Numbered from the stretch's first letter, positions 34,982 through 44,277 are shown. The stretch is DNA of 64,000 nt from Solibacillus sp. FSL W7-1436 (GCF_038007305.1 NZ_JBBOWV010000001.1:1664501-1728500), one strand, 5' to 3'. The notes: generated from the sequence alone by a model not told the origin. Made by a program: numbers and translations.

Positions 34982-35713
34982 ATGCGTTTGGAAAATAAAG
35001 TAGCAATTATTACAGGTGGTGCGGGCGGTATTGGTCTTGCAGCGGTAAAGCGTTTTTTGGAAGAAGGCGCAAAAGTGGCCATCGTAGACTATGACAAACA
35101 ACAAGGCGAAAAAATTGAAGCAGAACTTGGTGAGAATGTCGCCTTCTTTGCAGTTGATGTATCGAAGCTGGCTGACGTAAAGGAAATGGTTGAACAGGTT
35201 GTTAATCGTTTCGGCAAAATCGATATTTTAATAAACAATGCAGGGATTACCCGTGATGCAACGCTTGTAAAAATGAGTGAGGAGGATTTTGAAAAGGTCA
35301 TACAAATCAACTTAAATGGTGTCTATTACTGCACACAAGCGGTAGCTCCCCATATGATCGCACAAGGGTCAGGGAAAATTATCAGTACTTCATCGGTAAG
35401 CGGTGTATATGGTAATTTTGGTCAAACAAACTATGCTGCAACGAAAGCGGCCATTATCGGGATGACAAAAACTTGGGCAAAGGAGCTCGGACGTAAAGGA
35501 ATCAATGTAAATGCTGTCGCTCCCGGATTTACCGCAACGCCAATGGTCGAAAAAATGCCGGAAAAAGTGCTCCAGCAAATGGAGGGCATTACAAGTTTGC
35601 GACGTTTGGGGCAACCGGAAGATATCGCGAATGCTTATTTATTTTTGGCATCGGATGAAGCGAGTTATATTACAGGTCATGTTCTGCAAGTTGATGGCGG
35701 CATTATGATGTAG
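34982..35713 (+). CDS. SDR-family reductase (FabG/PhaB-like)
   Basis: A 243-residue classical short-chain dehydrogenase. Cofactor motif TGGAGGIG near residues 12-19, NNAG near 87, catalytic Ser in STSSVSG near 138 and YAATK near 151. Residues KMSEEDFEKVIQINLNGVYY resemble 3-oxoacyl-ACP and acetoacetyl-CoA reductases. Since it lies with a CoA ligase and a condensing enzyme, it probably interconverts a 3-oxo- and 3-hydroxyacyl thioester. Confidence 0.9.
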   Translation: MRLENKVAIITGGAGGIGLAAVKRFLEEGAKVAIVDYDKQQGEKIEAELGENVAFFAVDVSKLADVKEMVEQVVNRFGKIDILINNAGITRDATLVKMSEEDFEKVIQINLNGVYYCTQAVAPHMIAQGSGKIISTSSVSGVYGNFGQTNYAATKAAIIGMTKTWAKELGRKGINVNAVAPGFTATPMVEKMPEKVLQQMEGITSLRRLGQPEDIANAYLFLASDEASYITGHVLQVDGGIMM

Positions 35714-35728
35714 AAGGTGGGATGGCTA

Positions 35729-37207
35729 ATGCAACAGCTGGACTTTTGGATTGCGAAACGGGCGGGCCAAACACCGGATAAGACGGCTTTAATTCAAATA
35801 GAAACAGGTGAGACGTGGACATATAAAGAGCTGATGCAGCATGCGAACGGGTGGAGCAGTACTTTTTCCAAACAGCAGTTACAAAGGGGAGACCGTGTTG
35901 TAACGTTGATGGAAAATTCAATTGAAAGCTTTGCCATGTTAATTGCTTGTCGTTTAAATGAATTAATCTATGTTCCGCTGAATACAAAATTATCTATATC
36001 TGAATTACAGGTGGTTTTATCCGATTGTACACCTGCTTTATTAATTACTGATGATACGCATTGTGAACGCGCAATGCAGCTTTCGCCAGTCAAATTTTTA
36101 ACATGCGGTAGCTCTGAATTAGTTGAGCCTACTACATATAAGTGGCGTGATGAACCCCAGCTTCCGTGGATGATTATTTACACAGGGGGGACGACCGGTA
36201 AACCAAAAGGAGTTGTCCTGTCATATGAAGCTGTCACTACGAATGCGGTGAATACCGTCATTAGCTGGGGATTAGACGATAAGGACTGCACACTGAATTA
36301 TATGCCCCTTTTTCATACAGGAGGAATTAATGCACTTGCCTTGCCGATACTAATGGCAGGAGGGACAGTAGTAATCGGCCGTAAATTTGACCCGGAAAGA
36401 GCGGTTCGGGCCATTAATGAATTTAAAACGACGGTTTCATTGTTTGTACCGACAATGTACCAGTCGATTATTGAAACAGAGTATTTTAAACAGTCCAGTT
36501 TTCCGACAGTGAAAGTTTTTTTGTCGGGAGGTGCACCTTGTCCGAAGCCTATTTATGAATGTTTTCAAAAAAAGGGGCTGTTTTTTAAAGAAGGATACGG
36601 GTTAACTGAAGCGGGTCCGAATAACTTTTTCATTGATGCAGAAACAGCGATGAACAAAAAGGGTGCTATCGGAAAAAGTATGCTATTTAATGAAGTGAAA
36701 ATTATCAATAAAGAAGGTCAGCGATGTGTAGAAGGTGAAGTCGGAGAACTTTGCTTAAAAGGCAGCCATATTTTTTCACACTACTGGAAAAATGAAGAGG
36801 CAACGAGCGAAACATTCGAGGATGGCTGGTTAAAGACAGGTGACTTGGCGAAGTTTGATAAAGACGGTGATTATTATATTGTCGGACGGAAAAAGGAAAT
36901 GATTATAACGGGCGGAGAAAATGTGTATCCGCAAGAAGTCGAACAATGTTTAATCGCCCATGAAGCGGTACAGGAAGTATCGGTTATTGGTATTCCAAAT
37001 GAAAAATGGGGCGAATGTGTTGTCGCGTTTGTCATTTCCGAAAATCCGTCCGTACAACTTCAATCGGAGCTTTTAAAATATTGTAAAGAGCATCTCGCCA
37101 ATTACAAAGTGCCAAAGCAAATCTACTTTCTTCAGGAACTTCCAAAAACGGTCGTCGGTAAAATTGATAAAAAACAGCTGATGAATAGTGTATTAATAAC
37201 GGAATAG
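35729..37207 (+). CDS. AMP-forming acyl-CoA ligase
   Basis: A 492-residue adenylate-forming enzyme. P-loop MIIYTGGTTGKPKG near 150, A5 GYGLTEAGP near 292, A7 KTGDLAKFDKDG, A8 GRKKEMIITGGENVYP, and the catalytic Lys of A10 PKTVVGKIDKK near the C terminus. It would load the imported carboxylate on CoA. The ATG at 35729 follows AAGGTGGG; a GTG four codons upstream is also in frame. Last enzyme gene of the cluster; a terminator follows. Confidence 0.92.
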   Translation: MQQLDFWIAKRAGQTPDKTALIQIETGETWTYKELMQHANGWSSTFSKQQLQRGDRVVTLMENSIESFAMLIACRLNELIYVPLNTKLSISELQVVLSDCTPALLITDDTHCERAMQLSPVKFLTCGSSELVEPTTYKWRDEPQLPWMIIYTGGTTGKPKGVVLSYEAVTTNAVNTVISWGLDDKDCTLNYMPLFHTGGINALALPILMAGGTVVIGRKFDPERAVRAINEFKTTVSLFVPTMYQSIIETEYFKQSSFPTVKVFLSGGAPCPKPIYECFQKKGLFFKEGYGLTEAGPNNFFIDAETAMNKKGAIGKSMLFNEVKIINKEGQRCVEGEVGELCLKGSHIFSHYWKNEEATSETFEDGWLKTGDLAKFDKDGDYYIVGRKKEMIITGGENVYPQEVEQCLIAHEAVQEVSVIGIPNEKWGECVVAFVISENPSVQLQSELLKYCKEHLANYKVPKQIYFLQELPKTVVGKIDKKQLMNSVLITE

Positions 37208-37230
37208 AGAATATGTACCTGATAGTTGAG

Positions 37231-37268
37231 AGACCAAAATGTTGGAAAATGGACATTTTGGTCTTTTC
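37231..37268 (+). terminator. Terminator of the importer-enzyme operon
   Basis: AGACCAAAATG and CATTTTGGTCT form an 11-bp stem, followed by TTTTCT. Confidence 0.9.
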
Positions 37269-37293
37269 TATTGAACTGGTTTACTGGAGAGTT

Positions 37294-37323
37294 TATATGA
37301 AGTTCATATAGCTCCTTTATAAT
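37294..37323 (+). promoter_or_regulatory. Promoter and operator-like dyad of the MMPL gene
   Basis: TATATGAAGTTCATATA (37294-37310) is a perfect 8-bp inverted repeat with a one-base centre. A consensus -10 TATAAT follows at 37318-37323. The dyad covers the -35 region, so a bound repressor would block transcription. No cognate regulator is encoded next to it. Confidence 0.6.
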
Positions 37324-37350
37324 GCAGAGGTGTTAAAAAGGAGGATATCG

Positions 37351-39453
37351 ATGAACAAGTTTTTAAATCCAATTACAGATTGGGTATCAACAAAACGCGG
37401 TGCCTGGATTACACTCATTGTCTGGCTTGTGTTGATGATTGGCTTAAGCGCCGGTCCAATGCTAAGTGAATATAAAGTGACAAACTTCCAGTCACTGCCG
37501 GATGATGCACAATCAATTATCGCTGAAAATAAGTTAAGCGAATACTTCCCGAATGATGAAGGAACACCAGGTATATTGGTCTTCCATAATGAAAACGGGG
37601 AAATTAATGTCGACAGTGTAAAAGAAATTTTAAATGCAATGATTGCGGAAAACATTGAAGGTGTTGACCAGATTGTCGACATTTCGAACTTGCCGCCACA
37701 AGCTTTAGCAGGATTCACGTCGGAAGATAAGACGACGATGATCGTGCCAATGACACTTGAGCAAGGTCTTGGAAATTCGGCCTATGCGGAAATTAACGAT
37801 TTTGCAACTGAAATCGGAAATGAAGCTGCTGAAAAAACAGGGGATACGCAGTTCTATATTACCGGTCCAGCCGGGATTGCCGGGGATACTGTAAAACTGT
37901 TTGAACAAGCGGACTTACAGCTATTATTTGCGACAATCGGGATTATTTTAGTGCTATTAATCATTATTTACCGTTCTCCACTTTTAGCGATTATTCCATT
38001 ATTGGCAACAGTAATAGTTTATCAAGTAGTCAATCAGTCAGTTGCTTTAATGGGGGCAGCAGGTTTAGAAATTAATAACTCTACAACATCGATTATGAGT
38101 ATTTTATTATTCGCTGCAGTAATCGATTACTCATTATTCGTATTCTCGCGTTATCGTGAAGAACTGAATCATTACGAAAACAAATATGAAGCAATGAAAT
38201 ATGCGATGCGTGCAACTGGTGAGCCGGTATTCTTTGCGGGTGGAACAGTGTTGGCTGCAATGCTTGTACTATTCTTCGCAGATTTCCGTGACTACCAAAA
38301 CTTCGCACCAATCTTTGGTACAGCAGTATTTGTTATTATGTTAGGTTCAATTACATTAGTTCCGGCGTTATTCGCACTATTTGGCCGTAAAGCATTCTGG
38401 CCGAAAGTACCGAAATTCGGCGAGACAAAAGAAGTAAAACATGGTATTTGGGGAGCAATTGCCAAGTTTGTCGTAAACAGACCTTATTTATCAGGTGGAT
38501 TAGTCCTGATTTTCATGATTATTACTTCATTGAATGTGTTCAATCTGGATTATGAATTTGATACGGTAAAATCATTCCCTGAAGAATTGCCTTCACGTGT
38601 CGGCTATGAAATCGTCGAGTCACGCTTTGATAAAGGGGAACTTGCACCGACTTCACTGTTAATCGAAAGTGAGCAGGCATTAACAGAACAGCAGAAGCAA
38701 GATTTAACGGAAGCGTTATTAGCTGAAGATGAAATTGCGTCTGTTCGTCCATCAGCTGTTTCGGAAGATGAAACGAAACTTAAATTATCAATGGCTTTTG
38801 ATTTGAATCCATATGATCCGGAAGCAATCGATAAGCTTGAAGAAATGCGTGAAAACAGCGCGGAGTATTTAGCGGCAGCAGATATTGCCGGTGAGCTGCA
38901 CTTTGCGGGAACAACAGCTAAACTGCTGGATGAACGCGATGTAAACAACGGTGATATTATTAAAATTGTTATTTTAGAAACGATTTTAATTTTAGTATTA
39001 TTGTTTGTGTTAACAAAGTCTTGGAAAATGCCGATTTACATGATGGCAACAATTTTAGTGTCGTATTTATCGGCATTGGGATTAGGTTTATTTTTAGTTG
39101 ATGTATTATTTGGCTACGATGCAATCAGTACACGTGTACCTGTCTATGCATTTATATTCCTCGTTGCGCTGGGTATTGACTACAACATTATTTTAGTGTC
39201 CCGATTCCTAGAAGAACGCAAACGTGCAACAGTAAAACAGGCACTGGAAATTGCTATCCGTAATACAGGTGGTGTAATTTCGTCAGCAGGTATCATACTT
39301 GCAGCAACTTTCGCGGCATTAATGACAATGCCGATTGCCGATCTGTTCGTATTTGGCTTTATCGTTGCAGTTGGTATTCTTATAGATACATTCCTAGTAC
39401 GTGGTATGTTATTACCGATGCTCATATTAACATTTGAAAAAGACAAGAAGTAA
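37351..39453 (+). CDS. MMPL/RND-family membrane transporter
   Basis: A 700-residue protein with the two-fold MMPL layout: a helix near residues 15-35, a large outer loop (about 40-190), a six-helix bundle (about 195-370), a second loop and a second bundle (about 540-690). The sterol-sensing-like core has paired Asp-Tyr motifs IDYSLFVFSRYREE and IDYNIILVSRFLEE, the proton relay of the family. Such proteins export lipids, lipopeptides or hydrophobic compounds. Start at the ATG after AAGGAGG. Its own promoter separates it from the cluster before it. Confidence 0.92.
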   Translation: MNKFLNPITDWVSTKRGAWITLIVWLVLMIGLSAGPMLSEYKVTNFQSLPDDAQSIIAENKLSEYFPNDEGTPGILVFHNENGEINVDSVKEILNAMIAENIEGVDQIVDISNLPPQALAGFTSEDKTTMIVPMTLEQGLGNSAYAEINDFATEIGNEAAEKTGDTQFYITGPAGIAGDTVKLFEQADLQLLFATIGIILVLLIIIYRSPLLAIIPLLATVIVYQVVNQSVALMGAAGLEINNSTTSIMSILLFAAVIDYSLFVFSRYREELNHYENKYEAMKYAMRATGEPVFFAGGTVLAAMLVLFFADFRDYQNFAPIFGTAVFVIMLGSITLVPALFALFGRKAFWPKVPKFGETKEVKHGIWGAIAKFVVNRPYLSGGLVLIFMIITSLNVFNLDYEFDTVKSFPEELPSRVGYEIVESRFDKGELAPTSLLIESEQALTEQQKQDLTEALLAEDEIASVRPSAVSEDETKLKLSMAFDLNPYDPEAIDKLEEMRENSAEYLAAADIAGELHFAGTTAKLLDERDVNNGDIIKIVILETILILVLLFVLTKSWKMPIYMMATILVSYLSALGLGLFLVDVLFGYDAISTRVPVYAFIFLVALGIDYNIILVSRFLEERKRATVKQALEIAIRNTGGVISSAGIILAATFAALMTMPIADLFVFGFIVAVGILIDTFLVRGMLLPMLILTFEKDKK

Positions 39454-39465
39454 TGGTTAGATGAG

Positions 39466-39495
39466 GAGACATCGAGTAATTCGATGTCTCTTTTT
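39466..39495 (+). terminator. Terminator of the MMPL gene
   Basis: GAGACATCGA and TCGATGTCTC form a 10-bp stem with a five-base loop, followed by TTTTT. Confidence 0.92.
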
Positions 39496-39554
39496 ATGGA
39501 TAGAATGAAAGTAAATAATAAAATAGAACTTCAATTATTAAAGGCGGTGATTCA

Positions 39555-40223
39555 ATGCGTATATTAGTTGTAGATGACGATGCTTTTATCCGGAAACTAA
39601 TCGGCATCCATTTGAAAAAAGAAGGTTTCGAAGCGCTGTTTGCAAGTGATGGCATGGAAGCGCTGAATTTACTGCAGCAGGAACAGGTCGACTTGGCGAT
39701 TGTCGATGTCATGATGCCGAAAATGGATGGCATAAGCCTGACGAAAAATCTCGCTGAAATCGGTGTACCTGTATTGATGCTGACTGCTAAAACAACGCTC
39801 GATGATAAGGAAAAAGGGTTTTTGGCAGGGGCTGATGACTATATGGTGAAGCCGTTCGAACCAAAAGAACTGCTGTTTCGAGTGCGTGCGATTTTACGAC
39901 GCTTTCAAAAAGTTGAACGGAGTCAAATAAAAATCGCCAACATGCTCATTGACCGGCAAACATATGAAGTAAAAGTAGGGGGGCAAGTATCGCTGCTGCC
40001 TTTAAAGGAATTTGAACTATTAGGCATTTTATGTTCAAGACCGGAAGTCGTATTTACGCGAGATCAGCTAATGGAACAAGTATGGGGTTATGATTATGAC
40101 GGGGATGATTTTACTCTGACAACACATATTAAGCGTCTGCGCAGCCGGTTGGAGGAAGTGAATGCACAGGTGAAAATTCAAACCGTACGTGGAATCGGCT
40201 ATAAAATAGAGGAATTGAAATGA
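39555..40223 (+). CDS. OmpR-family response regulator
   Basis: A 222-residue response regulator. Receiver domain with acidic pocket VVDDD, phosphoacceptor Asp 51 (IVDVMMPKMDG), Thr/Lys at LTAK and VKPF. A winged-helix OmpR/PhoB DNA-binding domain follows (about 125-222, ending RTVRGIGYKIE). It overlaps the kinase gene by four bases (ATGA). Target genes unknown; the MMPL gene directly upstream is a natural candidate. Confidence 0.95.
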   Translation: MRILVVDDDAFIRKLIGIHLKKEGFEALFASDGMEALNLLQQEQVDLAIVDVMMPKMDGISLTKNLAEIGVPVLMLTAKTTLDDKEKGFLAGADDYMVKPFEPKELLFRVRAILRRFQKVERSQIKIANMLIDRQTYEVKVGGQVSLLPLKEFELLGILCSRPEVVFTRDQLMEQVWGYDYDGDDFTLTTHIKRLRSRLEEVNAQVKIQTVRGIGYKIEELK

Positions 40224-41593
40224 AAACATTATACAGACAATATATTGTCGTGACATTGGCTGTAATCATTATAAGCATTACGATGTCGATGCTGTTAATC
40301 GGACAAATTTATAAATCGCAAATAAGACCTGACACAGATGCCAAAAACTATGAGGTAGCCGAGGAAGTTCAGCAAATTTTAAAATCAATGCCGAAAGAAA
40401 GTGCGGATGCCTACTTTCAATCCATCGCAAAGCTTGGCTATCAAATAGGAGTTATTTATCCGGATGGAAATTTAACTTCATACGGAAGTGCATTTAAAAA
40501 AACACGTCTCACGCCTGAAATGTTAAGCATTGTCGGTACAGATAACGTTTATCACGGCATTCGTGACTACAACGGTTCTTCCTACTTTATGAATCATTTC
40601 GCGAATGATATTCGAAATACGATCGGTGTGTCATTTCAATTAAATGAAGAGAACTATGCATTTTTTATTCGTCAGGAAAATGCCACACTGTTTTCGGAAA
40701 TGCATTTATTGATCGTCAGTTTCATTATTATTACCGCTGTCGTTATTTTACTGACAATGATTTTACTTGCCCGTCAGCTTGTAAGGCCATTAAAGCAATT
40801 GCAGCAGGCGACAAAGCAAATTGCCCTTGAAAATTACGATATCCAATTAACGATTGACCGTAATGATGAGCTCGGTCAGCTTGCCACACAGTTTCAGAAG
40901 ATGGCCAATCGCCTTGCGGAAAATGATCAGTTAAAGAAAGACTTCATCAATAATGTATCCCATGACTTTCAATCACCGTTGCTCAACATTCAAGGCTATG
41001 CGAATGTACTGAAAGATGCGGAGAATACGGAAGAAGAACGTGTGCAATATTTGGAGATTATTGAGCAGGAAACGAAGCGTCTTTCCGCATTAACAAAGCA
41101 ATTGCTATTACTAAGCTCACTTGACCAGAAGAATTTACCGGTACAAAAAAAGACCTATTCTTTAGATAAACAGTTGAAGGAGCGGCTATTTTCAAAGCGG
41201 TGGAAACTGGATGATAAGCAGATGGAGCTTGTATACGAGCTGGAACCGGTTGAAGTTTATGCGGATGAGCAGTTAATGGAGCAAGTTTGGGATAATTTGC
41301 TTTCAAATGCCATTCGCTACAGCGAGGACAAAGGGAAAATTATAGTTACATGCAGTAAAAAAGACAATCAGATTTTTGTGACGATAAAAGATAACGGGAT
41401 CGGTATTCCTGAAGAAGCACTTGAAAAGGTGAAGGAACGATTTTACCGGGTGGACCCTTCACGGTCGAGTCAAAGCAGCGGGTTAGGCTTGGCAATTGTA
41501 ACAGAAATCGTTAACCGCCATGCGGGACAGTTTACTATTGAAAGCGAGCTTGGAAAAGGAACGAAAGTGACAGTTGCTTTAAATGTCCATTAA
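40220..41593 (+). CDS. HAMP-domain sensor histidine kinase
   Basis: A 457-residue sensor with two transmembrane helices (about 10-30 and 165-190) around an outer sensing domain, a HAMP linker (about 190-240), the phosphoacceptor His near 247 in NNVSHDFQSPLLNIQGYA, and the ATPase domain: N box DNLLSNAIRYSEDKG, G1 DNGIGIPEE, G2 GLGLAIV. The H box has Phe-Gln where most kinases have Leu-Arg/Lys (HDFQSP), as in some Bacillales kinases. It pairs with the response regulator before it. Confidence 0.95.
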   Translation: MKTLYRQYIVVTLAVIIISITMSMLLIGQIYKSQIRPDTDAKNYEVAEEVQQILKSMPKESADAYFQSIAKLGYQIGVIYPDGNLTSYGSAFKKTRLTPEMLSIVGTDNVYHGIRDYNGSSYFMNHFANDIRNTIGVSFQLNEENYAFFIRQENATLFSEMHLLIVSFIIITAVVILLTMILLARQLVRPLKQLQQATKQIALENYDIQLTIDRNDELGQLATQFQKMANRLAENDQLKKDFINNVSHDFQSPLLNIQGYANVLKDAENTEEERVQYLEIIEQETKRLSALTKQLLLLSSLDQKNLPVQKKTYSLDKQLKERLFSKRWKLDDKQMELVYELEPVEVYADEQLMEQVWDNLLSNAIRYSEDKGKIIVTCSKKDNQIFVTIKDNGIGIPEEALEKVKERFYRVDPSRSSQSSGLGLAIVTEIVNRHAGQFTIESELGKGTKVTVALNVH

Positions 41594-41603
41594 TAGAAAA
41601 AGA

Positions 41604-41645
41604 GCGCGATAAAAGTGGAGTAAAACTTTTATCGCGCCCTTTTAT
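41604..41645. terminator. Bidirectional terminator between the kinase and the sugar kinase gene
   Basis: GCGCGATAAAAGT and its exact complement form a 13-bp stem. It is followed by CCTTTTATT on the plus strand and by CTCTTTTTCT on the minus strand. Confidence 0.9.
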
Positions 41646-42583
41646 TATCGAAGTTCTTTTAAAGTGGAAAGTGCTTCGATTGCACCGACCTTTTCGCATA
41701 CTTTTGCTGCAGCATGATTGGCAAATTCGATGACTTTCACCCATTCATTGAACGAGAGATTTATGACTTCAAACTTGCTTAACTGATACATAACGGCACC
41801 GACAAAAGCATCACCTGCACCGGTTGTATCGACAGGGTTTACGGGAAATGCCGGAACGGTTGCAATTTGTCTGTTTTGAATAAGCATTGTACCGGATGCG
41901 CCTTGTGTAATGGCGATTGTTTTACCGGTAAACTGTGTGAGCCATTCGATTGCCTGTTCGAAGTTATCCGTCCTTGCGAATAATAACAGTTCCTCATCAC
42001 TCATCTTAATGAAATTTGCAGCTTCTACGAAAGGTTCGCATTTTTGGATGAACAATTCGGAATCACCTTTCCATAAATCTGCACGGTAGTTTGGATCAAA
42101 TGAAATAAAATGGTTTTGCAGATGCAAAGTTTGCATTAACTGTTCGTACGTTTTACTGAAAGGTTCGCTTAAAAGGGCAGTGGCAGAGCCGAAATGAATC
42201 ATATCCATTGTCATAAGCTGCTGCAGATCCAAATCTTCCACACTGAGCAGTTCGTCGGCCCCACGATTAAAGATAAAATCACGCTCACCGTCTTTTTGTC
42301 TTGAAACAAAGGCCAAAGTAGTCGGTGCAGCCGGATCCATTATCAGCTGATCTGTATGAACACCGGCCTGATCCAATGTTTGTTTTAAAAAGTGACCAAA
42401 TGCATCGTCGCCCACTTTTCCGCAGAAGTATGCCTGTCCTCCAAGCATCGCTATCGTTGCTGCTACATTTGCCGGGGCGCCGCCTGCCTGTTTTTCAAAT
42501 GTTTTCGCTTCGATAATGGATACTTCCGTATGAGTTGTAAAAAAGTCGATGAGCAATTCTCCAATACAAAGAATTTTTTTCAT
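41645..42583 (-). CDS. PfkB-family carbohydrate kinase (fructokinase-like)
   Basis: A 312-residue ribokinase-fold sugar kinase. PfkB signature 1 lies in KQAGGAPANVAATIAMLGG (about 32-50), and signature 2 with the catalytic Asp in PVDTTGAGDAFVGAVMY (about 245-261). The AGGAPANVA block is usual in fructokinases. Start at the ATG after GGAGGAG; the frame opens ten codons earlier. No sugar transporter or hydrolase is next to it, so the sugar is not fixed by context. Confidence 0.92.
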   Translation of the reverse strand: MKKILCIGELLIDFFTTHTEVSIIEAKTFEKQAGGAPANVAATIAMLGGQAYFCGKVGDDAFGHFLKQTLDQAGVHTDQLIMDPAAPTTLAFVSRQKDGERDFIFNRGADELLSVEDLDLQQLMTMDMIHFGSATALLSEPFSKTYEQLMQTLHLQNHFISFDPNYRADLWKGDSELFIQKCEPFVEAANFIKMSDEELLLFARTDNFEQAIEWLTQFTGKTIAITQGASGTMLIQNRQIATVPAFPVNPVDTTGAGDAFVGAVMYQLSKFEVINLSFNEWVKVIEFANHAAAKVCEKVGAIEALSTLKELR

Positions 42584-42915
42584 TGCCGTCTCCTCCAAAT
42601 ATATGTGTTTCACTAAATATTGGCATAAAATTACGGGAAATAAAAATATTTACCCTAATAGTTTATTGATTTAAAAGCCGCGCCCGCGGAAAGCCTTTGC
42701 CCGTAATAAAAATCTACGGATTTTATTGAAAAGTACAACAAAAAAACGTGAGTAAAAAAAATATACTCACGTTTTATCTATTAATTATATAGTTGCAATT
42801 TCAATTTCCGGAAGGTGATTCATCTATAAAATTCTGGGGGAATGTTATAGGGGAAATGTGACACCTTTTTAAAAATATGAAATTGGACCTTATATATGGA
42901 GTATGAATGATTAAC
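42584..42915. other. Gap with GC-rich inverted repeat and terminator
   Basis: No gene seen. A short GC-rich segment at about 42677-42691 (CCGCG-CC-CGCGG, then GAAAGCC) stands out from its AT-rich surroundings and resembles the GCGGAAAGC-type intergenic elements common in Bacillaceae. A terminator hairpin follows at 42743-42775. Confidence 0.45.
42743..42775. terminator. Terminator hairpin downstream of madM
   Basis: AAAACGTGAGTA and TACTCACGTTTT form a 12-bp perfect stem with an A-rich loop; T-runs can follow on either strand. It can end leftward madLM transcripts, 140 bases after the madM stop. Confidence 0.75.
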
Positions 42916-43677
42916 TTACCAAATCATATCTGTTAAAATGAATAACAGGGTAGGGCAAAGTAAGCAGCCTAAACCTGTGTAGAAAGTAGCTGTAACGGCG
43001 CCATACGGGACCAATCGTACATCCGTTGCAGCTAATCCTCCCGTAACACCGGAAGTAGTTCCCATTAAACCACCGTAAACCATCGCAGTTAATGGATTGT
43101 TTAAACCAATGAATCGTGCAATAAACGGAGTACCCACCATTACTAATACCGATTTTACTAATCCGGCTGCAATACTGATTGCAATAACTTCCGAACTTGC
43201 ACCTAATGCTGCTCCTGTTACTGGACCAACAATATAAGTAACTGTACCGGCACCGATTGTAGCAAGACTTACAGCATCTGTATAACCAAAAATAAGCGCA
43301 AAAATAATACCGACTACAAACGATAATCCAACACCGATAAAGAGTGATGAAATTCCGCGAATACCTGCTTTTTTAATTTCGTCAAAGTTTGCTCCAAATG
43401 ATGTAGCTACAATGGCAAAGTCACGAAGCATACTTCCGCCTAAAAGCCCGATACCTGCAAATAGCGAGATATCTGCTAAACCCTTTGTACCTTCACTGTA
43501 AACACCGCCGAGATAGGCTAATACTAATCCGAGAACAATCGCAATAGCCGAGCCATGAATAAGCCCCTTTGTTAATTTATTCGAAATTAAATATGCGACA
43601 TACATAGTAATCCCGACAATGACAAAACCAGTAATTAAGCCATTCGATTCTAAAGCAGTTTTAAGAGCATCCCACAT
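42916..43677 (-). CDS. madM: Malonate transporter subunit MadM
   Basis: A 253-residue membrane protein with about eight helices, rich in Gly, Ala and Ile. It fits the MadM half of the two-subunit malonate/sodium symporter: the N-terminal LKTALESNGLITGFVIVG and the C-terminal GGLMGTTSGVTGGLAATDVRLVPYGAVTATFYTGLGCLL region (in part). It lies one base after madL and opposite the mdc genes, which fixes the substrate as malonate by context. Confidence 0.92.
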   Translation of the reverse strand: MWDALKTALESNGLITGFVIVGITMYVAYLISNKLTKGLIHGSAIAIVLGLVLAYLGGVYSEGTKGLADISLFAGIGLLGGSMLRDFAIVATSFGANFDEIKKAGIRGISSLFIGVGLSFVVGIIFALIFGYTDAVSLATIGAGTVTYIVGPVTGAALGASSEVIAISIAAGLVKSVLVMVGTPFIARFIGLNNPLTAMVYGGLMGTTSGVTGGLAATDVRLVPYGAVTATFYTGLGCLLCPTLLFILTDMIW

Positions 43678-43678
43678 A

Positions 43679-44086
43679 TTAGTTTACCTCCCCTGTTGCC
43701 GGGTTATTTTTATTGAACTCAATAGCAGATTCTTTCGCCTTTTTTCCGCTTAACAATGGAACGACTAACCAACTAATAAGAACAACTGCAATTCCTGCAA
43801 TGATCGCCAGAGGACCTCCAGTTAATGCACCTAATACATTTTGACTTGCTGCCATCGCGATAACGATAGGGATATACATTGCATTCCAGAAAGCTAAGCC
43901 ACTTTCGGCAGGTTTGCTGATTTTCCCATTCTTCTGCAATTTATCCACGACTACAATTAGTAGCAACATCGCAATACCTACGCCACCCACATTTGAATCA
44001 ATCCCCATTAAAGTACCAATCAATTCACCACAGAACATCCCAAATAAGAAACACCCCGCTAAAATGGCAACACCATATATAACCAT
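43679..44086 (-). CDS. madL: Malonate transporter subunit MadL
   Basis: A 135-residue membrane protein with four helices. It begins VIYGVAILAGCFLFGMFCGELIG and contains GVDSNVGG-like GIDSNVGGVGIAMLLLI, characteristic of MadL. It works only with MadM to import malonate with sodium. First gene of the leftward pair, divergent from the GntR regulator. Confidence 0.92.
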   Translation of the reverse strand: MVIYGVAILAGCFLFGMFCGELIGTLMGIDSNVGGVGIAMLLLIVVVDKLQKNGKISKPAESGLAFWNAMYIPIVIAMAASQNVLGALTGGPLAIIAGIAVVLISWLVVPLLSGKKAKESAIEFNKNNPATGEVN

Positions 44087-44111
44087 AATTACACCCCTTT
44101 GCTTGTTTAGA

Positions 44112-44252
44112 ACAGTCGACTGTATTCTGAATATAGAATAAACAATAATATATACATAATCAAGAAAAATATTATTTTTTTTAGAGAAAAATAGATAATA
44201 CGATTGAAATTTACGTTTTAAAGATATATTATGAATTGTATACAGTCGACCA
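44112..44252. promoter_or_regulatory. Paired operators in the divergent mad/mdc control region
   Basis: ACAGTCGACTGT (44112-44123) is a perfect palindrome 26 bases upstream of madL. TTGTATACAGTCGAC recurs near the regulator (about 44236-44250). Both share ATACAGTCGAC, the first in reverse orientation. The second also contains ATTGTATAC, close to the site reported for the malonate regulator MdcY of Acinetobacter. They probably bind the GntR regulator encoded beside them. Confidence 0.6.
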
Positions 44253-44277
44253 AGTTCTTATAGAAGGAGAAGGTTTA

